Positions 6,922 through 10,458 of a DNA stretch of 10,458 nucleotides are shown in pieces. Made by a program: the position numbers and the translations under genes. The stretch comes from Spirochaetota bacterium (GTDB taxonomy: Bacteria > Spirochaetota > GWE2-31-10 > MWDO01), in contig JAGOCL010000052.1 in the NCBI GenBank assembly GCA_017998755.1, positions 1-10,458 of the forward strand. Reading direction: 5' to 3'. Numbering within the stretch: the first letter of the stretch is position 1; every line of letters begins with the position of its first letter. Under the pieces are notes generated by a model. The model saw nothing but the letters and a program-made list of their open reading frames with translations. It was not told the origin of the DNA and ran no database searches.

Positions 6922-7041
6922 TTGATCGTCAGTTTTCAAGAAATTTGAGATTAAACAAGAACTTGGTTTATAATTATACGGATATGCTTTATATGGAAAG
7001 ATAATAATGCTCATGACGTCGAAATTACCGATTACCATTAA
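6922..7041 (+). pseudogene. higB: Remnant of a HigB-type toxin gene
   Basis: Two ends of a RelE/HigB-like toxin survive. The 5' part reads (TTG)IVSFQEI before a stop at 6946, like the SF-K start of HigB. The 3' part reads RICFIWKDNNAHDVEITDYH ending at TAA 7039-7041, the diagnostic HigB C-terminus (RI-F-W, A-DVEI-DYH). A N-Y pair just upstream of RICF sits in another frame, suggesting a one-base shift near 6977. HigB toxins have about 92 residues; only about 40 codons fit here, so roughly 50 codons of the middle are gone. It lies directly before higA, the normal higBA order. The 3' identity is strong; the 5' part is weaker. Confidence 0.75.
6945..6974 (+). promoter_or_regulatory. Candidate promoter inside the higB remnant
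   Basis: TTGAGA (6945-6950), 18-base spacer, perfect TATAAT (6969-6974). Transcription from about 6981 would read higA with a leader of about 70 bases and could continue into the methyltransferase cluster. It may be a product of the decay of higB or chance in AT-rich DNA. Confidence 0.45.
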
Positions 7042-7050
7042 GGAGGTTAT

Positions 7051-7353
7051 ATGAACGTAAAAATACCATTGATACATCCGGGCGAGATTTTATTAGAGGA
7101 TTTTCTTAAACCAATGAAAATTAGCGGGTATAAATTGTCAAAAGAAATTAAAATCGATCAAACTCGAATTAGCGAGATTATAAAGGGAAAACGCGCAATT
7201 ACCGTAGATACGGCAATGCGACTTTCAAAATATTTTGGAAATTCTATTGAGTTTTGGTTAAATTTACAAACGCGTTATGAAATAGAAAAAAATACAGAAA
7301 AAATGGCAAATATATTAAACAATATACAAACTTATCATTATGTAAGTACATAA
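7051..7353 (+). CDS. higA: HigA-type helix-turn-helix antitoxin/regulator
   Basis: 100 residues, normal for HigA. Starts with the family signature HPGEILLEDFLKPMKIS, followed by an XRE helix-turn-helix (YKLSKEIKIDQTRISEIIKGKRAIT), then DTAMRLSKYFGNSIEFWLNLQ. The start has an ideal AAGGAGG at 7040-7046. HigA normally binds HigB and represses the higBA promoter. Here the toxin gene is broken but the antitoxin is intact with no lesion, so it has either been kept very recently or serves another role. It stands first in a same-strand run of methyltransferase, nucleotidyltransferase and DUF262-HNH genes, where R-M systems often carry a small helix-turn-helix controller. That second role is an inference. 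Confidence 0.88.
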   Translation: MNVKIPLIHPGEILLEDFLKPMKISGYKLSKEIKIDQTRISEIIKGKRAITVDTAMRLSKYFGNSIEFWLNLQTRYEIEKNTEKMANILNNIQTYHYVST

Positions 7354-7355
7354 GG

Positions 7356-7376
7356 GCGAAATTCGCGCAAAACGCG
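7356..7376 (+). promoter_or_regulatory. Overlapping GC-rich palindromes before the methyltransferase
   Basis: GCGAA-A-TTCGC (7356-7366) overlaps CGCG-CAAAA-CGCG (7364-7376), so the two hairpins are mutually exclusive. They form a GC-rich island in the 54-base gap between higA and the methyltransferase gene, whose ribosome site AAGGGGAG is at 7397-7404. There is no T-run, so this is not a plain terminator; operator or leader structure is possible. Confidence 0.35.
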
Positions 7377-7407
7377 CCGGTAAACGAAGTAAAGAGAAGG
7401 GGAGATA

Positions 7408-8385
7408 ATGACTAAGAAATTGAATGAAAATTTAAGTAAAGCTAAATCTGATAAAAAAGATGAATTTTACACGCAATTACCCGATATCGAACGGGAATTA
7501 AAGCATTATAAAGAACATTTTAAAGACAATGTAGTTTATTGTAATTGCGACGATCCGCGAGTAAGTAATTTCTTTCATTATTTTTCATATAATTTTGAAA
7601 AATTGGGATTGAGGAAATTAATTACAACATGTTATAAAAATCAAGAAATGGATTTGTTTAGTCAAAATAATTCTGAACAAGCGATATATTTAGAGTACGA
7701 CGGCGATAAAAACAAAAATAACTTACCGGATACGGAAGAAATCGGGATAAAACGTTTAAAAGGCGACGGGGACTTTCGAAGCGACGAGTGCATAGAACTT
7801 CTTAAACAGGCAGATATTGTCGTTACAAATCCGCCGTTTTCATTGTTCAGAGAGTATGTGGCGCAATTGGTGGAATATGATAAAAAATTCTTAATAATTG
7901 GTAATGTCAATTCTATAACTTATAAAGAAATCTTTAAATTGATTAAAGACAATAAATTGTGGTTAGGAGCAAGTATTCATAGCGGAGATAGAGAATTCGG
8001 CGTTCCTATTGATTATCCATTAAATGCGGCGGGTTTTAGAGTCGATGAGAATGGTAAAAAATTTATACGAGTTAAAGGCGTTCGGTGGATTACAAACTTA
8101 GAATATGAAGAACGCCACGAAGACTTGATTCTTTATAAAAAATATACTCCTGAAGAATATCCCAAATACGATAATTACGACGCTATAAATGTGAATGTAA
8201 CAAAAGACATTCCTATGGATTATAAAGGGGCGATGGGAGTCCCGATTACTTTTTTAGATAAGTATAATCCGGAGCAATTTGAAATAATAAAATTTAGAAA
8301 AGGCGACGACGATAAAGATTTATCGATAAATGGTAAATACCCATATTTTAGAATTATTATTAAAAATAAACGATTAGGAAGTTGA
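7408..8385 (+). CDS. EcoRI-family adenine-specific DNA methyltransferase
   Basis: 325 residues, practically the length of M.EcoRI (326 as I recall it). Strong family blocks run through the protein: SDKKDEFYTQ near the N-terminus, VVYCNCDDPRVSNFF (43-57), GDGDFRSDE, IVVTNPPFSLF with the catalytic NPPF at 141-144 (bases 7828-7839), IGNVNSITYKEIF, YPKYDNYDAINVN, MGVPITFLDKYNPEQFE and DLSINGKYPYFRI. It transfers a methyl group from S-adenosylmethionine to adenine N6; M.EcoRI modifies GAATTC, and the close match makes that target plausible but unproven. Five GAATTC sites exist in the window (3551, 4533, 5025, 6141, 7993). No EcoRI-type endonuclease is adjacent; a DUF262-HNH gene lies two genes downstream. 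AAGGGGAG (7397-7404) supports the start. Confidence 0.92.
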   Translation: MTKKLNENLSKAKSDKKDEFYTQLPDIERELKHYKEHFKDNVVYCNCDDPRVSNFFHYFSYNFEKLGLRKLITTCYKNQEMDLFSQNNSEQAIYLEYDGDKNKNNLPDTEEIGIKRLKGDGDFRSDECIELLKQADIVVTNPPFSLFREYVAQLVEYDKKFLIIGNVNSITYKEIFKLIKDNKLWLGASIHSGDREFGVPIDYPLNAAGFRVDENGKKFIRVKGVRWITNLEYEERHEDLILYKKYTPEEYPKYDNYDAINVNVTKDIPMDYKGAMGVPITFLDKYNPEQFEIIKFRKGDDDKDLSINGKYPYFRIIIKNKRLGS

Positions 8386-8386
8386 A

Positions 8387-8716
8387 ATGAAAAATATAAA
8401 AGATAATAAAACAATTATTAATGACTTAAAATCGCTTTTGAATTTTCATTTTCCGGAGCTTATAGAAAATGTTATACTTTTTGGTTCGCAAATAGATGGG
8501 AAATCTCGAGAATATTCTGATTATGATATATTAATAGTTTTAAGAGAACAATATAACTGGAAATTGGAAAATGAAATTATCGACGTTTGTTATGATATAG
8601 ATTTAAAATATGATATAGTTACCGATATAAAAGTTATATCTAAAAATGAATTAAACGAGCCCAGAGGAAAACAAACTTATATTCAGAGCGCTTTGACGAC
8701 AGGGTTATACGCATGA
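8387..8716 (+). CDS. MNT-type nucleotidyltransferase domain protein (MntA-like)
   Basis: 109 residues. It has the minimal nucleotidyltransferase motif GS-x10-D-x-D exactly: G33-S34, then D45 and D47 in GSQIDGKSREYSDYD (bases 8483-8527), with a third acidic residue probably at D76 (KYDIVTD). Small proteins of this kind pair with HEPN proteins (MntA-HepT), where the nucleotidyltransferase is the antitoxin that AMPylates the HEPN ribonuclease. The gene starts one base after the methyltransferase stop, with AGGAAG at 8376-8381 inside the previous gene, so it belongs to that operon. No HEPN gene follows, only a 17-codon frame overlapping its stop. It may therefore be an orphan, or have a different substrate in this operon. 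Confidence 0.85.
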   Translation: MKNIKDNKTIINDLKSLLNFHFPELIENVILFGSQIDGKSREYSDYDILIVLREQYNWKLENEIIDVCYDIDLKYDIVTDIKVISKNELNEPRGKQTYIQSALTTGLYA

Positions 8717-8766
8717 AAGAAGACATAATAATTAATGATATTATTGAATATATAAAAACTAATTAA
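8713..8766 (+). pseudogene. 17-codon stub in the HEPN-partner position
   Basis: An ATG overlaps the stop of the nucleotidyltransferase gene (ATGA, 8713-8716), the arrangement expected for a coupled MNT-HEPN pair. The frame runs only 17 residues (MKEDIIINDIIEYIKTN) to TAA at 8764-8766. No HEPN R-x4-6-H motif is present. It is probably the 5' end of a lost HEPN gene, cut off where the DUF262-HNH gene was joined. A real micro-peptide or a chance frame cannot be excluded. Confidence 0.4.
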
Positions 8767-8777
8767 TTGGAAATAAT

Positions 8778-9860
8778 ATGAACATTGAACTTAAAGAAAT
8801 TACGGTAGGCGAATTAACAAGCGGTTATCAAGATAATGAAGAAAACGGCGTCGTCGGTTTTGGCGGGAAATTAGATATACGTCCAAAATATCAAAGGGAG
8901 TTTATCTACAAGGATAAGCAGAGGGACGCCGTTATTGATACGATAACAAAAAATTATCCGTTAAACGTAATGTATTGGGCTGTTCGCGAAGACGACGGCT
9001 TTGAAGTTATCGACGGGCAACAACGAACTATATCCGTTTGCCAGTATGTAGAGGGCGATTTTTCTTTTAACGGCAGATACTTTCATAATTTGCAAAAGGA
9101 CGAGCAGGAACAAATTCTGAATTATAAGCTAATGATTTATTTGTGTAGCGGAACGGATAGCGAGAAACTGGAATGGTTTAAAACTATTAATATTGCGGGC
9201 GAAAAACTAACCGATCAGGAATTAAGAAACGCCGTATATGCAGGTTCGTGGGTATCCGACGCAAAAAGATATTTTAGTAAAAACGGTTGCGCGGCTTACG
9301 GCATTGGGAGCGATTATTTAACAGGTTCGGCGATCAGGCAGGATTATTTGGAAACGGCTATTAAATGGATTAGTAATGACCAAATTGAAAACTATATGGC
9401 AAAAAATCAACACGAGCCAAATGCTAATGAATTATGGCTTTACTTTCAAAGTATTATTAATTGGATAAAAGCAATTTTTCCGACATATCGTAAAGAAATG
9501 AAAGGTATCGAATGGGGGTTTCTTTACAACGAGTTCAAAGATCAAAGATATGATTCGGCAAAACTCGAAAAACAGATCGTAAATTTGATGCAGGACGAAG
9601 ATGTTACTAATAAAAAGGGTATTTATGAATATATTTTAACGGGTAAAGAGAAATTCCTCAATATACGAGCTTTTAGCGATAATCAAAAAAGAGAAGCGTA
9701 CGAAAGACAAAAAGGGATATGCGCTATATGTAATGAACATTTTGAACTCTCAGAAATGGAAGCGGATCATATTACGCCATGGCGCGATGGGGGAAGAACT
9801 ACTCCCGATAATTGCCAGATGTTATGCAAAGACGATAACAGAAGGAAGTCCGGGAAATAA
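8778..9860 (+). CDS. DUF262 - HNH endonuclease protein
   Basis: 360 residues. N-terminal DUF262 (ParB/sulfiredoxin-like, NTPase-type): YQREFIY at 38-44 and the hallmark DGQQR at 79-83 (bases 9012-9026). A helical middle follows. C-terminal HNH nuclease, residues about 311-360: C315-x2-C318, E328-A-D330-H331 for the catalytic site, GG at 338-339, N345, C350 and N354. The fourth zinc position, expected as Cys at 353, is Asp. The same two-part plan occurs in GmrSD and SspE, which attack modified or unmodified phage DNA with a DUF262 sensing/NTPase part and an HNH-type nuclease part. With the M.EcoRI-like enzyme upstream, it may be the restriction partner. It starts 11 bases after the stub with a weak ribosome site and is likely in the same operon. 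Confidence 0.88.
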   Translation: MNIELKEITVGELTSGYQDNEENGVVGFGGKLDIRPKYQREFIYKDKQRDAVIDTITKNYPLNVMYWAVREDDGFEVIDGQQRTISVCQYVEGDFSFNGRYFHNLQKDEQEQILNYKLMIYLCSGTDSEKLEWFKTINIAGEKLTDQELRNAVYAGSWVSDAKRYFSKNGCAAYGIGSDYLTGSAIRQDYLETAIKWISNDQIENYMAKNQHEPNANELWLYFQSIINWIKAIFPTYRKEMKGIEWGFLYNEFKDQRYDSAKLEKQIVNLMQDEDVTNKKGIYEYILTGKEKFLNIRAFSDNQKREAYERQKGICAICNEHFELSEMEADHITPWRDGGRTTPDNCQMLCKDDNRRKSGK

Positions 9861-9878
9861 AATTTTTATTATTTTTGA

Positions 9879-9915
9879 TATTTTATAAAATACGCTTTGC
9901 ATCCGCTCGAGCGGA
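9879..9915. repeat. Two adjacent perfect 14-bp palindromes
   Basis: TATTTTATAAAATA (9879-9892) and TCCGCTCGAGCGGA (9902-9915) are both perfect and have centres 23 bases apart. The second ends six bases before a -35 box. They lie between the DUF262-HNH stop and the hicB remnant. Either could be an operator, and the GC-rich one can form a stable hairpin, although a T-run begins only 11 bases further on. Confidence 0.6.
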
Positions 9916-9921
9916 GGATTG

Positions 9922-9950
9922 TTGACTTTTTTTGTTTAATTGTTTAAAAT
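9922..9950 (+). promoter_or_regulatory. Promoter upstream of the hicB remnant and HerA-like gene
   Basis: TTGACT (9922-9927), 17-base spacer, TAAAAT (9945-9950): each one base off consensus. Start near 9957. It would transcribe the hicB remnant and then the HerA-like ATPase gene at 10089. It is probably the inherited promoter of one of these. Confidence 0.65.
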
Positions 9951-9954
9951 TAAA

Positions 9955-10047
9955 GAAGTAGAGTAGCTTAGAGCTTTATTAGAAACGGCAAAAGAGTTGG
10001 GGAGAGAAGTTCCGATACCTAAAGGACGGAAACTTCTTTACGCTTAA
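9955..10047 (+). pseudogene. hicB: C-terminal remnant of a HicB-type antitoxin
   Basis: The frame reads E-V-E, a TAG stop (9964-9966), then LRALLETAKELGREVPIPKG with RKLLYA to TAA at 10045-10047. This matches the HicB tail pattern of E-x-lI-x-x-wletAkelGreIPePkGR-lmyA. The in-frame TAG fits a Gln codon turned stop (CAG to TAG). Everything upstream of this helix, including the RNase-H-like core, is missing, as is hicA. No start codon in this frame supports expression. A transfer-scarred relic of a third TA type. Confidence 0.7.
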
Positions 10048-10088
10048 TATATCAAAGAGATAAAAAACAAAAATAATGGAGAAAAATA

Positions 10089-10458
10089 GTGGAAAATAAC
10101 AACGGACTAATGATCGCGAAAGGGGAGAAGGAGTGTTATCTTTTACCAAAAATGGCTAACAGGCACGGATTAATAACCGGGGCCACGGGTACCGGGAAGA
10201 CCGTTACTTTGCAGGTATTGGCGGAACATTTCAGTTCTATAGGGACGCCGGTTTTTATGGCGGACGTAAAAGGGGATCTATCGGGTATCAGCAAAGCGGG
10301 AGTCGATTCTTCAAAAATGCTGGAGAGGATCAAAAAACTCGGATTGGACGATTTTTCATTCGGCGGATTTCCGGTACAGTTTTGGGACGTTTTTGGAAAA
10401 CAGGGACATCCCGTTAGGACTACGATTACCGAGATGGGACCGTTAATTATTAGCCGGT
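10089..10458 (+). CDS. HerA-like ATPase, YjgR/DUF853 family, N-terminal part
   Basis: Partial: 123 complete codons before the window ends. Start is GTG at 10089 with GGAG at 10078-10081 seven bases upstream; an in-frame TAG at 10086-10088 directly before excludes an earlier start. The sequence closely follows the YjgR family: CYLLPKMANRHGLITGATGT then GKT (Walker A GATGTGKT), TVTLQVLAEHFS, GTPVFMADVKGDLSGI, FPVQFWDVFGKQGHPVRTTI and EMGPLLISR-type end. These are hexameric HerA/FtsK-class ATPases whose cell role is not established; some HerA relatives act in defence. The gene is more GC-rich than the TA genes and looks like a core gene bordering the island. Confidence 0.9.
   Translation, partial: MENNNGLMIAKGEKECYLLPKMANRHGLITGATGTGKTVTLQVLAEHFSSIGTPVFMADVKGDLSGISKAGVDSSKMLERIKKLGLDDFSFGGFPVQFWDVFGKQGHPVRTTITEMGPLIISR

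Noticed and set aside
6889..7077. Minus-strand open frame across the higB remnant
   Set aside because: The plus strand holds recognisable HigB and HigA sequence; the minus frame has no family features.
3551..7998. GAATTC sites as evidence of avoidance or enrichment
   Set aside because: Five sites were found, near what this base composition gives by chance in 10 kb, so they say nothing about selection.
9902..9935. Palindrome plus T-run as a standard intrinsic terminator of the DUF262-HNH gene
   Set aside because: The T-run (9927-9933) begins 11 bases after the hairpin and is part of a promoter spacer; the spacing is wrong for a classical terminator.
10136..10333. Minus-strand open frame at the right edge
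   Set aside because: Antisense to the Walker A region of the HerA-like ATPase; no support of its own.
1..10458. Transposase, integrase, tRNA or terminal repeats explaining the accessory genes
   Set aside because: None were recognised by reading both strands; no insertion sequence or attachment site can be claimed.

Overview
The window is an AT-rich bacterial chromosome segment. It combines ordinary housekeeping genes with an accessory zone full of toxin-antitoxin (TA) modules, both intact and decayed, and one modification/nuclease gene set. The lineage cannot be fixed from sequence alone. A secreted protein with a peptidoglycan-binding domain, a cobalamin-type radical SAM protein, YwbE, a short HtpX and a YjgR-type HerA ATPase fit an AT-rich diderm bacterium (for example Elusimicrobiota, Spirochaetota or Fibrobacterota), but this is a guess.

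Left part (1-2202): the 3' end of a cation diffusion facilitator gene. Its stop codon lies inside a perfect TTGACA-N17-TATAAT promoter. That promoter drives a 609-residue exported protein made of six FG-GAP-like calcium-loop repeats, a P-x-EY repeat region and a C-terminal peptidoglycan-binding domain. A strong hairpin terminator closes the unit.

Centre (2203-6203): a very AT-rich ribbon-helix-helix antitoxin/PIN toxin pair converges on a minus-strand operon, ywbE followed by a B12-binding radical SAM enzyme that carries an extra C-terminal PqqD-like segment. Divergent from it is an HtpX-like M48 protease with a clean promoter, a 5'-leader inverted repeat and an EF-hand calcium loop.

Right part (6204-10088): a second antitoxin/PIN toxin pair, then a collapsed higB toxin remnant in front of an intact higA. 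Next comes a tight plus-strand run: a full-length M.EcoRI-family adenine methyltransferase, an MNT-type nucleotidyltransferase, a 17-codon stub in the position of its expected HEPN partner, and a DUF262-HNH protein. No EcoRI-type endonuclease is visible, so the DUF262-HNH protein is the natural candidate for the nuclease partner, and HigA is a candidate regulator. Downstream are two adjacent perfect 14-bp palindromes, a good promoter and the tail of a broken HicB antitoxin.

Right edge (10089-10458): the start of a YjgR/DUF853 HerA-like ATPase, cut by the window end.

The main theme is that five separate TA-type loci, two intact and three with a broken or missing partner, sit within about 8 kb next to an unusual methyltransferase/DUF262-HNH pairing. 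The segment reads as a defence and TA island embedded in core genes.
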